Below are positions 11,801 to 24,761 of a stretch of DNA of 64,000 bases, piece after piece (the stretch's first letter is position 1; each line of letters begins with the position of its first letter). Origin of the DNA: Ischnura elegans (lineage: Eukaryota; Arthropoda; Insecta; Odonata; Coenagrionidae); NCBI RefSeq assembly GCF_921293095.1, contig NC_060251.1, forward strand, positions 61,149,585-61,213,584. Direction: 5' to 3'. The notes beneath the pieces were generated by a model. That model made no database searches and was not told where the DNA came from. It saw only the letters and a program-made list of their open reading frames with translations. Position numbers and translations under genes: made by a program.

Positions 11801-14400
11801 ATTTAATACTTCAATTCCAAAAATCAAACACTTAAATAGGCGAAGAAGAAAAAATCTGAGGTTTTCCCAGTGAAACTATTACTCTTTGAAAAACATCAAC
11901 GGAAAATGTGTTATACAAAAATAGTTGATTTGTATTATTTGAACACTGGACACAATTTTGTCCTACGACTTGGTAGGAACGACAACATATCTTAGAAAGT
12001 ATCACATCTGGCAAAATTTTATTTTTTTAATTTTTCTCAACCAAGGTTGGAAATAAATGATGGGGTACATATCAAAATCAGAGACGGTAAGGGAGTGGCT
12101 GAATTGGCATAGAATTAGCCCTTTCTGTGCGTATTCCCATTCTCAAAGGGTGAACGAATTCACGATCACAAAACAAATTATCAATATTGGCCTTTGTTTC
12201 ACGAAGAATGCACGCTTATGCTGGTTACTGAACAATTTTACCGGTAAGCACCGCTTCGCTAACCGTCATTAATGAGTACTGAACCACTTGGATTCACTGC
12301 GATGCACATGCATTAAAATGCCATTTTTACCAGACCGTAGATGGAAATCGAGTCCCGAAGACAGATAATATATTTATTTAAAGGAAACAAAGGTCCAAAA
12401 GAAAATACAACATGAAAATTGATGAGAGTTTAATGAAGAGTATCCTTTAAGGAAAGACTACGAGAAAAAAAAAACATAAGAGGGAAATTACTCCATCCAA
12501 AGCATGTAAGTACCAGAGCGTGATAAAGGCTGCTGTGGACGTGTATAGGAAAGAGAGAGTCGCCTCTCAACGTAATTAGGATAATTAAAATTGAGGATAA
12601 CGAGCTAACATACTAAATAGGGAACTATTCCACTAAAAGAAGATGGGCAATGGGATTCTTCCAAAGGTAATAGGAGATAACACTGACTGCATAAACGTTG
12701 AAAGAAGCTTTTCATCATGCGGTCTCGTCATAACGAGTACAAAGTCAATTTTCAAAGCTGAATACCACGCACTGTACGTCCGTCTCAAGAGCTTCCGAAG
12801 CTATAGAAAATGAAAATATAATCGGAAGATATACCTATATAACCTAACTAACATGTTTCAGGCAGATAATGATGAGATAATTTAAACCCCGTACTAAATT
12901 AGTAGAGCAGAACGAAAAGAAAAACTAAGAAGGGCACCAACAAAAAAATTTGAAAATTTTCTCGAACCAACGGGAGTAACCATCAACACATTTGCCTCTA
13001 AGGTACTAAACATTAACGGTCACTTTAGACTTCCGAAATGATGTTCTTCCGCTCATCCGAGGAAAAATACAGAGCTATGGGCTTGAATGTAAGAGGACCA
13101 CAGAGGTTATAAAAATATGAACACGATGCGGGAAATGGAAAGTAATTATTTATGGAAAAGTTACGGAGGACCATATAGTATACTTAATCAGGCGCTGTAA
13201 AGGGCAAGAAGATTCATGAACCTCGATAGTGAAGAACAAAATATGAAGTATTACATCACTAAAAAGGCGAGCTTAACGTTAAATTACAGATGGTAAAAGA
13301 CCGTTAAGCAAACGAAAGAAACTGGATAGAATGAGATAACGACGACTTTCTCACATGTAACTGCATTTTCAGCGCTAGGGTATGATAATTAAATTACGGA
13401 GTTACCTTCAGACATTTATAGGTTGATAAATCAATACAATGGAGAAAAAATTACAAAGGTAAACACACGGTAAGTATCGTGCCCAACGGCGGTTGATAAC
13501 TATACAAAAATGGGGAGTGGAACTGCCACGTTTCAGCATAGCTCAGTATACAAATAAAGCTTTAGGTATAACCAATTTGACACCACGACCTCAACAATTC
13601 AAGGCTACTAACTTAAGCGTAAGCATTCCAATCCTTGAGAAGATAGGGAAAGGACTCGGCCTTTAAAACGTCATCTAAAAAGTATCCAAAGACATGGGGT
13701 CAAAATCTACAAAGACTTGAGAAAACTGATCACCAAATTTCAAAGCAGCTAGAAGGAAAAAATACATCCCAGTTCGTGACCTCATTTCCCGCGAGATAAT
13801 GAGAGAGATGAAACAGCCAAACTTCCGATACAAAAATATTGCAGGGTCAACAGAATGACAGAAGAAGGAAGACTGTTTTGCGTCGTAAGAGCGACTTCAT
13901 TGTCCATGAATACATTTATACATATAAAGTAGAGGAGCTCTCCAGTCGGCCAGCAACTGTGCTGTCATCCACTGCATTAGGGAAGTACACTAGTGTTTCA
14001 AATGCACCAAAAACATTTTTTAAATAAGAGTTTAGAATAACCTTATGTTGGAAATACACTGCTTAAATCCTAAGAGTGAATACTTGATTCGAGATAACCG
14101 TCCGAAATATGGAAAAATTCAAAGGCCGCTAAAACGGGTGTCCATGTTGAATATTGGCCGTGACGTCACAAGGCAGTAGCAGAAGGCAGCTTCTACGCCG
14201 TTTAGTTCTACCACTATTATTGCATAGAAAAATTACTGAATTTGAGGGTATCCGTTTTTTGCTGTCATAAAATATCTTCAGAATATATATGTGGCTGCTT
14301 CTCTTTTGAGTAAATGACTTCATCATTGTGTAATATATTAATATTAATTTACGTGTCAACTTCAAGTTTGGAAGGAGTAGTACTAATAGCACATTGAATC
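8831..14400. other. Intronic stretch without recognised features
   Basis: Within the OGDH intron. No gene, SINE or element with recognisable ends was seen apart from the TGACGTCA site at 14161. Reading frames of up to 131 codons (for example 11432-11827, minus) match nothing I know and have no splice or codon-bias support. The A-rich purine-heavy sequence from about 12350 to 13840 could be a badly decayed retroelement, but no domain is legible. Confidence 0.4.
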
Positions 14401-14930
14401 TTTAATAAATAGATGATGGTATTTATTTTTCGCTGGGTATATTTTGGCACAATGCCGTTTATCATGCCAAAACTTTTTTTGTAAGAACCGAGTCAAACTA
14501 ATAAACCTATTTAAGACGTTTGCTGCAAGACTTATTCGTTGCGTATATATTCACGCCGGCCGGAACGTTCGCCCTTCGCAACTAGAATCATGGGATGTTA
14601 GCCTTATTTCCGTGCTGGCTGGTTGTTGCAATGGTTCGCTGTCCAGGATGGGTTCAAGAAAAGATAATCTTGGATGGGAGAAGGAAAATTCCACGATTTA
14701 TAAATGGTATACCAAACTTTGATGCATTTATGGTCACTGAATTTTTGAAAAAGGAGGACAGGTTCAACGCTCCATAGAAATGCGAGACGTTAAGGCTAAC
14801 AAGGGGAGTCCACGTACTTTGCTCCATTTTTTTCAATTATGGCCTTAGTTGGGCTGTAATTAATGAATTTTCATGCGTTACTTTTCACAAGTCATATATA
14901 TAAATTTAAAATATCCTTCGTTACCCAATG

Positions 14931-15012
14931 GGTTGGTTGGGGTAGTGGTAGCGTGTACGATTTCAAGGATAAATGAAGGACAATGGTTCAATTCACTATG
15001 TCATGCCATAAT
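14931..15012 (+). repeat. Decayed tRNA-like unit, possible second SINE family
   Basis: Contains GGGGTAGTGGTAGCGTGTACG (A-box-like) followed about 30 bases later by GGTTCAATTCA (B-box-like, 14985-14995). The spacing fits a tRNA-type pol III promoter, but the acceptor and anticodon arms do not fold as a tRNA. It is unlike the 1.9-kb SINE in sequence. It is either a decayed SINE head or a tRNA pseudogene. Confidence 0.4.
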
Positions 15013-15315
15013 TTTTTGTTGTCTTCATTGTGATCAAATGGAGTCAACTTTATCATTAATTGTAATTCCAGCAATCATTGACATGAGGCAATTTTTTTTA
15101 TCATCATAATGGTATTTTAACGTTTAGGTATTTTAGCAGGGTCATTACAAACGCAGAGATACGATGACTACAAGGGTTGGTGTGCGCTAAAATGTTAATT
15201 TTATCTTTGCTTATACTGACCAACTTCCACATTAAAAATGAAAACCACTCTTGCAAGAGCACATACCATTAAAGGCTCGCGGCAAGCAACAATATGCGTA
15301 CAAACATCTTCTTTT

Positions 15316-17447
15316 TCTATATATATAAAAGAAAGTCGAAAATCGTGTTAGTTAGAACACTTATAACTCGAGAACGGCTGCACCGATTTCAATGAGATTT
15401 GGTTCTTTGGATTCGTCTCAGGCGGGGTTAACATATAGGCTATTAAAAAAAAGGATAATTTCACAAAAAAATTCATCTCTTTCCTATGGACATGCTTTTA
15501 GGAGTTATAGTAACACAACAATTGATAAGTCGGTCAAAACTACAAATTAAATAATTTGTTTTGTTTTTACCACTTTAATAACTGAATTTAGTAACAATAT
15601 AACATTTTAATTACTAAATATATTCAAAATATTAATTAAATTGAAATTACATTTAAAAAATTTAATTCGAGCTAATTGTAAGCCCAGCCGTGGCCCAGCT
15701 CGAGTTGACACTTCACTACCGTGTTTGTAAACAAATCTCCAAGCAATTGTTGACAAACGGTAATGTCCGTGTTCCTGTCGAGGAATCGAGTAGTTTTAAC
15801 TCATTTCCTTGGAATAATTTCAAATTAGTTCCAGTGAGCTCATCAACAAAGAGTTCCAGAATATGATTGATCTCCAAAAGAATCAAAGATGGTTGATTTA
15901 GCGAGCAAGAACTAAGATGCGGATGACTAAAACGAGGTAAATTCAAATAGTTCGTACTCTGCATGAATTCGAATCTTATAAAAATGAGTAACAAACGAAG
16001 AAGAAATCACCAACTATCTATCTGAATATTTTAAGTCCTTGGACATACCTGGCTTACCAAGGCACGATTTACAGAAAAATGTAGTTTCTGTGTTCATGAT
16101 CTTTCGAAGCCTAAACCAACCATAACTATCCAACGGAACGTGTTTGGTGATTAAAATAATTGGTAATGAATGTGATTCACGCAACTTCACTCAAAGGAAA
16201 ATTCAAAGGTGAGGAAGTCCTTATTCCGTAGATTCCATTATCTCAACTCATATGCCCTTTTGAGCTTAAACTTATTCAATTTCCAATTCGTGTTGCATTC
16301 GTGATAACGATTAAAAAAATCGCATGGTCAGTCTTTCAGTTTTTGTGTTGTTTTTGCTCATGTGCTAATGAAAACCCATGATTTTCTCATGGTCAATTTA
16401 ACGTGCTATGTTCACGAGTCGATAAACCATCCTCTGTATTTCTTCCTTCGCTTCAATTGCGTAGCTAGGATAGGGGGTTTTGGGCGTAGCTAATACCACG
16501 GGTCTGTAGGGTATAGAAAACTCGCTAAGGTAAGCGGGAAGTGTGGGGGCACTTCCCTCAGACATTTTACAAAATAGATAAACAGTTCAAAATAGTGGGT
16601 TTTGCGGCTGTGTGAATAGTTAAATATGTTTTGTTTGTTAGTCATCCGTCCCCCTAATATTAATAACAAAATCTTTCATAAAAAAATTCTCTAAGCTCTT
16701 GGGGGGGGGGGGGGGGGGTTATTCCCCAAAACCTCCCCTCGCTGCGTCACTTCTTTGCTTCGCTATATTTATTTAGCTTCATCTGCTTCATCCTGCGCCC
16801 GATAACAAAACAAAAACTGTTGTTTATCAGAAGGTGCTTGACACAAGACATTAAACCCGAATTTGTAGGGCTCACCGTGGTGCGTTTACGCATGCAGTAC
16901 GTTTACGCAGTGCATTTTTACCAAACAGAGATACTAAAACTGGCGCGCCTTAAGTCATTTAATGCAAATGCTGCCTCATATGGGCTTTTCTTGCACGATT
17001 TTGAGCATCAGTCAAGCGTCGGTCTGGGGTTGTGTCAACCTCCCCCCTGAATGGGCCAAGTGTATGCAACAGACTTGGACCTAAAAACATTTTTACAGCT
17101 AATAACGCAAATAGCCAACCACTGAATTCGTATAATTTTTATTTCATGAACTGCTTTATTAAACCACAATGCCCAAAATTTCTTAAGCTAAAACGTAAGA
17201 AAATTTGTTGAAAAAAATCCGCGTAAACGTGCTCCGATCCACCCTATGTAGATTCAATAAAGAAAATGTCTTTCTGACAAGCAATTTTGGTACTCATTTA
17301 CGTAGTTTTATTGAATTTGTATCCTTATTTCATTATAATAAATTAAAAATGATTAAAAACGATACAGCCGCTCTTGATTTATAAATGGTGTAAGTAAACT
17401 GTAAGTTCATTGATTGTTAGGCGATACGAAGTTCGCCGGGTCAGCTA
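15316..17447 (+). mobile_element. Probable non-autonomous Helitron
   Basis: Starts TCTATATATATAAAAGAAAG and is followed by CTCGAGAACGGCTGCACCGA, a leader typical of insect Helitron-like repeats. It ends with GGCGATACGAAGTTCGCC (a GGCGA/TCGCC hairpin), then GGGTCAGCTAG, so the 3' terminus is CTAG followed by T, as Helitrons require (hairpin just before CTRR, insertion next to T). No target duplication and no terminal inverted repeats, also as expected. No Rep/helicase reading frame. The span includes a probable nested insertion at about 16453-16755. That both ends belong to one unit is inference. Confidence 0.6.
16453..16755 (+). mobile_element. Possible nested miniature element with G/C runs
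   Basis: Lies inside the Helitron-like unit. Left end CGTAGCTAGGATAGGGGGTT; right end AAAACCTCCCCTCGCTGCG, an imperfect inverted match. A run of about 18 G sits near 16700. The ends resemble a broad class of GC-ended non-autonomous elements, but target duplications are not clear. Confidence 0.4.
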
Positions 17448-18769
17448 GTAATTAATAAGAACACAAAGCGAATATAAAATGCCATATATCTCGAACACTT
17501 GTAATTCACATTACTCCAAAGGGAGTTTACTTACTCAGTACCTACCTCAGTACCTTGTACTCAGTACCTACCAGTTTACCTCAGTAGCAGTGCTAAAAGA
17601 ACCATTCCGAAATATAATATCAATTAACAAATAGGATGAAATAAAAGTTGATAACCCTGGACCGGGCGCGCTGGCGTATAAAATACGTCAATCTTTGAAA
17701 ACCAAGGATTTCAACATTGTACGAACATTCTGGGCTAGAATGGTCTCGTGTATTCCTACAATGTACTTTGACTGCCTATATTGCGAGTTTTCAAAGTTCG
17801 AGGTATTGTAGCTAATTTTTTAGATCAGCAAGATGAACCCGTCACCAGTGGAGTACAAATTACGCCGCGCGACCTGCCGTGTACCTTTATAACTGTACCA
17901 CCTATAAATGTACTAATTTCAACAAATAAAGATTAACTTTAACAAAAATCGTTTGTTGTCATATATGCACATATCATGGGCAAAGTACGCATTTTGCCCG
18001 GTCGTGTAAAATAACAGTCGCGCCATAATTCTTTAACCAAACTACTTTCAGTTTATAAATTACGTAGGTCTACGCGGAAGATGCTATATTTTGACTCAAC
18101 ACACTTTCTCATGTGACTGAGGTACCTATTAAGTAAATTATTATAATATAAATGTCAATTTGATCATACAATACCTTCAAATGATCTTCAAAACAGAATA
18201 TCATCGATAGGTAAGAGTCAGGAGCAGCCTTGAACCATTTATTCCGTATATCTTGTGCTTAAGGCACGGGAATGAATATCTTCTCCAGGCTTTTGTTTCG
18301 ACGTCGAGATGAAATTTGGAACAAAAAATCATTTATAATTCTATTTTGAAGTCATGTTTTCGGTACTAGACGACATTTTTAGAAAGCAAACTCCACCGAT
18401 TCCCGGAAACTCTCGCCGCGCTAAAGAAGGCGACGGAATACAGCGATACTCCACTGGTGACTACTGCCTTGTGACGTCACATCTCAATCAAGATGGAGGC
18501 ACTGTGTTTCAGCGCAACATATAATTTTCCGACTTTCAAAACGTTTTAAAGTGCATACCCCAGATGCAGGAAATAAAAGTGACTATACTAATGTTTCTTT
18601 TTTAGGCTAAACTTTCAAATTCAGCAATAAAAAAAAATTAGTGCACTTCCCTTTTATCAATGGTTTATGAAAGTCGCGAATCGTGATGCTGACGGGATAG
18701 CGATCCCAATTTCACTGGAAATAAACTACGATTAAGCCTAGTAACAGAAATTTATATTAAAGATGGTAT
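17448..18769. other. Intronic stretch with short repeats
   Basis: Contains a small local repeat of CAGTACCTACCTCAGTACC at 17530-17590 and a segment around 18453-18500 (ACTACTGCCTTGTGACGTCA, then TCAAGATGGA) whose diverged inverted relative lies at about 14120-14190. Otherwise no recognisable feature. Confidence 0.45.
18453..18600 (+). repeat. Dispersed repeat fragment containing TGACGTCA
   Basis: ACTGCCTTGTGACGTCAC followed by AATCAAGATGGA is matched on the minus strand near 14190-14125, where ACTGCCTTGTGACGTCAC is followed by a CAACATGGA block. The shared 18 bases plus the ordered second block indicate two copies of one family, type unknown. The boundaries given are approximate. Confidence 0.5.
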
Positions 18770-19044
18770 CATAGACGGATTTAGAGGGCATGGGGGCACG
18801 TGTCCCCCCACCACCCTCCACGGCTTAAAAAATAGACCAGACCTTTAGAACGGTTTTCGTTACGTTCGTTTTGCTTTGTGTATTACGGCGGCTCAATCAT
18901 TTAATTTCATATTAATAACTTTCATATTAACATAAAGACAACATTTCGTACAGCAATTGTATGTTGTTTTTGATTTCAAATATGAGAAGGCCGTTCGGAT
19001 GCCATGCCCTAGTCCCCCCTCAGAAAATCCTGGATCCGCCCTTG
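18770..19044 (-). mobile_element. hAT-like miniature element, CATAGGCGGATC family, copy 3
   Basis: 275-base inverted copy. It starts CATAGACGGATTTAGAGGG, includes GGGGGCACGTGTCCCCC, and ends AATCCTGGATCCGCCC. Flanks GATGGTAT (18762-18769) and GATGATAT (19045-19052) form an 8-base target duplication with one mismatch. The internal CGGCTCAATCATTTAAT is the complement of the segment shared by copies 1 and 2. The short frame here is not a gene. Confidence 0.75.
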
Positions 19045-19309
19045 GATGATATAATATCCACAATATATTACTTTTCAACGCCATTACTCCGGTGAAGATT
19101 GCATACACTATGAAGCAAAAATTAGGAAAACATGATCACTTTCCGCTCATCGCCGAGTTGAGACATTTTTTAAACCGATAAAAATGGCAGTTAAAATCAA
19201 TCTTCTACGGAACTGACTTGGCCCTCAACTATATGTATGGTATCCTTGCTACGGTCACAGTTTGGGATGACGAAACGAATTCGGTCAAAAAAAAATTCCC
19301 CTTTTTTAA

Positions 19310-19680
19310 CAGACGAATTTCCTGCGGGAAGGGGTACACTATCCGTCAAGAATGTTCTCGATAGAACTTTTTCTTTTCCATATCCGAGCCGAAAGGTCTT
19401 TTGTACCTTTTCGTTTCCCCGAGCGACTCCCTATTTCCCAATCGATGCCGCTCGCGCTGTGCGGCGGCGAACTGGATACAACAACCTCCAAACGCGCCTG
19501 GACCGAGTTGGTCAACACGGACGTGTCATGCGGAAAGCGATAGGGAGAGACTACGTCACGAGAACGGGTAACTTCGCTCGGAACACACACCCCTCCGACC
19601 CGTCCAATCAGAGCCCGCTCTCGCCATACCGTCCTCCGCGAACGCACCACGCCCACCTATCCTCCTCGAATACATAATAG
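19310..19680. other. CpG-rich patch in the intron
   Basis: This stretch is much richer in CG dinucleotides than its AT-rich surroundings. It yields overlapping open frames on both strands (146 codons on plus from 19237, 105 on minus), which is what GC-rich non-coding DNA produces. The peptides are not recognisable. It could be a decayed element, a regulatory island or an alternative promoter within the OGDH intron; nothing in the sequence decides among these. Confidence 0.35.
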
Positions 19681-22600
19681 GTCAAATTAGCGATAAAATT
19701 TTAACGAAAATTAATTAAATTATTAAAAATTCAAACTCTTAACGAAAAATTAGTTTCATAGCTCTGGGGCGTTTAGATAAAAAACACGCACTGGATGCCA
19801 TCAATCACTCTTCTTAGAACTAACAGAAAACTGCAACACACGATTACAAAAGAGCTGTTGTTCTTTTGCTGTATTTATGCCGTGTCTGGAGCTAATTTAT
19901 AAATACCAAGGTGGTTTTTCCTCACGAGAATTCTTCTTCCATGATTCACTGCCTGCGTTCAAAATATAGAGAAGAAAAGGGCTGAAATAAATGAGTTCGA
20001 CACTAGTAATTACAACATTTCACGCTGATCCGAAGTCCATAAAACCTTAGGTATGATTCTCGTTAGCGAAAGGTTCCCGCTTACATTTTTCCAAGAACGA
20101 AACCACTGACCATAGAGAACTTCAGTTTCATGCACTGTACTACGGCTAGATTATAGGTAGCTTATTTCCTACTACCCTATAATCAGTCAAATTAAGGGTT
20201 TACAAATAATATTAATAAACGAGACAATCATGAGAAGGAAACATACGAAGCTATCATATTCCGTAATTTTTACTTATTCCTAAATGCTTCAACGATGTAC
20301 ATTTAACATCGACATGAGAAAATGGATTTTCGGGTCCGAAAAAAAATGGAACTCATGCCGCGGCATGACGTTACTTAGAGTTCAATTTATAGCATTGGAA
20401 GTCACTATTTCAAGAGAAATGGAACCCATTTCATACCAATAAGAAAGTTGGCACTTTATGCTTCAGATACCAAAGTCAAAGTAGCGAAACTGATCGAGCA
20501 CCCGGCGCGACCCAAATTCCATGTTAAACGCTTTGGTCACATCCCATCTGTTCCAAGACTTAAACTTCCTATTCATACATGTCTATTGATTCCGTAATTA
20601 TATTACGCAGATCCAACGACAGGATGATTTATAAGGTGCCGAGGAAGTTCTGTGCGGTGATCAAAGAAGAGCGCTTTCTCATCAAGGTGTGAAAATTATC
20701 AGGCGCCGTTATCATCGATTCTTTGGAATTGACGCAGTTACGGAGTTGGTCAACAACTTAGCAACGTCAACACAAATCTAATTACTCATCAAGCTCCCGG
20801 TAACTCCCGTCTGTGGACCGAGTGAACTGTGCTCTAGAGAAATTTTAATCACACAGGAAAACGAATCTTCCAACGATTTCATTGGGTGTAATCGATATAT
20901 AATCCCCAAGGATTATATCACCGGTATATTAAAATCCAGCGCTATAAAGAAGCAAAAATTGCGCCTTAGCTTCGATCAATGCTTTTTAAACAAAGAAAGC
21001 AAAGGTAACTTCTGACCTTCGCTCAAAGATCAACTAACCACACTGCAAAAGAAAACAGTGGAGGAAAAATAAATTCTTTTCTAAATGCCATTCATGCTGC
21101 TCGATGTTGCATCATCAATGGGAAAGCCGCTCTGCGAAGCCCGACCAACTCGCAACGGAATTCGGGAGGGGGCGACGACATTGCCAGCCGAAATACAGTG
21201 ACTATGAAAAGGAACTTCTTTCAGGCGCATTAAGGTAATGACCGCAACCCACACAAAAGAATAAGAGAGCCATGAACAGTAGAATCTACAGAATCTACGA
21301 GAACGCTACAACCAGGAATCTTGGGGTAAATATGGAAAATATTTTTTTTTCAACGAGCAGCTAATTGCAGCCTCGACGAAGTTTAGAATGCGTTTTATCT
21401 CGACAATATTAAGAATTAGACGAAGTAGCTCAGACATATCGCGACAAAATTCCCTTCTGAAAATAATGCCATCCATATTTCAAAAAGCATGCCCAGAAAC
21501 TTTTAAATTATATACAAATGAGCAACGATTATTTCCCAAATTATTGGATATTTAAAACCGTATTTCTTTTAAGCTTAGAATTTGAATTCTCATGAAATTT
21601 TCCACCGAGATGCGTCAATGAACTTCGACTCAGAAGTTACTGTTCCTCGACAGCGCTTCAAAACAAGCGTGACTAGCAATTTGTCCTAAAATAGTTTCCG
21701 GGCCGAAACCAAATAGAAAGTAGGACATAGATGATGGGGGTGGACCGAGCCTTCTATAAATCCACAAATTTCAAACGACAATCATCAAAAAGTGGCAAAC
21801 AACGAACGTGAATGCAACCGGTTGACCTGTTCTAGGGCTCCTCTTCCCCGAGGCCCGGGCCAGGCCAATTCGGGTTACGTCAGGGGAGGCGTCCCAATTA
21901 TGAACTTTTCTCTATAGATTCGAAAATTGCTTCAGCATGTGGCCCGTCATTCACCGAATCCGCCTGCTATGTGTGAGCTCATAACATGTAAATTAGTACG
22001 GCTTTCCTGTCTTTTCACTTCATGAACTCCCAGAGATCCGAAAAGAAGAGAAATCGAGCATCCGTCAAAATAAAAGAGGGGATATTTAGAACCTTTTGCA
22101 CCAACAAACTGAAATACGGCGATTCATTATTCCCATACGGATGCAGAATTTATTTTTTCCGTTTACTTTGCTGATGTTTGAATAGCCTACTCTGGACACG
22201 CTTATTTGTACACGCCCTACGATTAATAAACAATTTCTGAGAATCAATTGCACCTTAACTAACGAAGCAACATTAAATTAACGTGAACATAGATAATCGC
22301 CTAAGGGGAAAATTGTTACGCTACTTACTCGGTAATATTTCAATACCACAGTGGTCAAATTTTATGAAAAATCGTAGTTGTCAGTAAAAATAATTTGTCA
22401 TAGTAATTCCGATTAAAATACAGATTTTAGATAATCAAAAACCACCATCACGGGGAGATACACATATGAATACCTAATGAAATATTGCTAGAATAAAAAC
22501 GGAATTATAATGAATTAAGATTACAGAACTAAAAAAAAATTGGCTGCTATGGTTTGAATTTTATTTAATCCAAGATTCAATTTTTGCCGTGCTTGACAAA

Positions 22601-24380
22601 AATTCTCATCAGTTTAGATCAAAAATTTATTAGAACGCCAATTAGAAACTAAGTAAATGCCGACAGAGGAAAATGACGCTGCCTTTCCACATGTCTCCGT
22701 TTTAATTACAAGAGGTAATTTGGGCTTCTGAAATTGGAACACCGCGGTGCACCGCTCTTAATTTAACGGACTCTGCAGACACTAAAACAGAAGCGCAGTC
22801 ATCAGAGGGGAAATATACAGAACCAGAAGACTGTATACACGTGTGGAGTGTGCTATTGATAGGATCATAGCAAGGAAATATTCCTGGCAAATGATCGCCA
22901 CGACAATGTCGCAGTGGATTAAGAGATTGACACGAAGGAATGAGGAACAAACAAGAAAGAAAATGATATTGCTTCAGATATGCTAACTATAAGTCCATGG
23001 AACAGGAGGTGAAAAGTGTTATACAAAGGATAGTGTAGATGCTTGGCAGTTTGGCAATACGAAAAGATGCGTATAAATGTTTATTCTTAACAAAGTTCCT
23101 TATGTATGTATTCTTTTCTTCTCTAAGGGAATGGAGCGAAGGTAATGCACGGAAATTAACCCAATTAATAGAACAGCACACAACACCCACTTCACAAGTA
23201 TACTGCCTTAAGAAGAAAATTACTACCCCAGGAATGATTTCACTGAACAAGAATTTTCAAACTGATCCCGATGAAAATTGCTACGACCTCGTAACACCTC
23301 CAGCCATGGAAATCATGAGCTCAATACTAGCCCAATTAGATCTCCATTTATTTCGAGAACCAATAAACCATATTCTCAAGGTAACATGCAGTGCAACGCT
23401 TTAACGGCGACAAACTTCTCACGCCCTAGGAAGCCAATGAGAACTTGAAGTAGGAGACCTTGATTTCACCATGAGCTATTTCTCATACTAACAAAGCGGG
23501 GTGTAGCAGAGGTGTTAAAAAGCGAGTATCGTTGCATCAATACGGCAATAAAATAATGGAGGATAAAACAAAAGCGCCAACGTCTCCTTCCACAACTGCG
23601 GGAGGAACTGCAGAAAGTAGGTCACTGGGAGAAATAATGTAAGAACCCCATCCTCTCGCGATCTAAAGACCATTTCTATGAATGTAAGTCCTATAAAAAT
23701 ACCCCTCGAAACTATTTAAAATAATGAATGAAATAAAAAAAATCACTTAATTTCCCTGAAGAGCAATACATAAAAAAAAAGAAGAGGCTACCGGTAATTA
23801 GAAACGAAAAATATAGATAAGTGCGCCGAGGAAAAGCCTAAACCACTAACAATAGGTGCATGAAAATTGAGAAAATTCAAATCTTCAGCTGTTTCCACGG
23901 AAAATTTTCATGCGATGGACAACAGTAAAATCTAGTCTATTTTTATTACTGATGAAGGAATCAAATTTAATATTAAAGATACATAGAGAATTTCTTCAGT
24001 GGAGCTGGACAAGACAATCCAGGAAAACAAACAACCAGGGATAGAGGATGGTACGTTCGCGATATGAAAGAGGGTCCAGACAAACTCTGGGTGAAACATT
24101 TACGAAAAACGCTACAAACGTGGAATCCGCAAATAAATAACCCATTAAAATTAAAATGCAAAATCGAATTGTGCATTAGGCAGGAACGGTAGATTTAAAT
24201 GCGCATTTTAATTCCTCCCATCCCGCCACGATTATCATCGTGTTTGTTTCTCTAGCTGTGTTAGCGCAACGTCTATTTCTAGCGCTATGCGAACGCATTC
24301 ACGGATGAAGATCAGTCAGTAGAAGCGGTTAAAATTATACGGCGGTTGCTTAACAAATGATCAAATTGCGTTTATAAAAC
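19681..24380. other. Intronic stretch without recognised features
   Basis: No repeat with legible ends, no RNA gene and no recognisable protein. A frame of 121 codons (23039-23404, plus) and its antisense companions have no family resemblance or splice context that I can support. Confidence 0.4.
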
Positions 24381-24388
24381 CAGGGACC

Positions 24389-24753
24389 CATAGGCGCCGA
24401 CTCCATGGGGCCTGAGGGGGCTCGAGCCCCCTCAATAATACGTTTGGGGGGGCGGAGACCCCCCAATAATTCAAGAAATTAATTAAGTTATATTATGCAG
24501 TGGCGCCGACTCCATGGGGCCTGAAGGGGCCCGAGCCCCCTCAAAAATTCGTTATGGGTGTGAGGAAATAATGTGTCCCCGGATTTTCCCCGGAGTGTTC
24601 AGATATCGAGATTCGAGTTATCAGGGCTCTAATGTTGATCATATGACTCTTCTAAAATGCTTAAAAAACTTAAAACTCACTACTTATAAAATTTCCCAGG
24701 GCAAGATCCCCGGTTAGGGCCCCCCCAATATTTTTTGTAAGTCGGCGCGCCTG
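24389..24753 (+). mobile_element. hAT-like miniature element with internal end duplication
   Basis: Starts CATAGGCGCCGACTCC and ends GTCGGCGCGCCTG, giving imperfect terminal inverted repeats in CA...TG. It is flanked by the 8-base duplication CAGGGACC (24381-24388 and 24754-24761), the hallmark of hAT insertion. The left end is present twice: GGCGCCGACTCCATGGGGCC begins at 24393 and again at 24502, so a 109-base piece of the end is duplicated in tandem. GGGGCTCGAGCCCC-type palindromes follow each. No transposase. Confidence 0.75.
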
Positions 24754-24761
24754 CAGGGACC

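Noticed and set aside
19237-19677. 146-codon plus-strand frame
   Set aside because: It sits in a CpG-rich patch with open frames on both strands, has no recognisable motif and no supporting splice sites.
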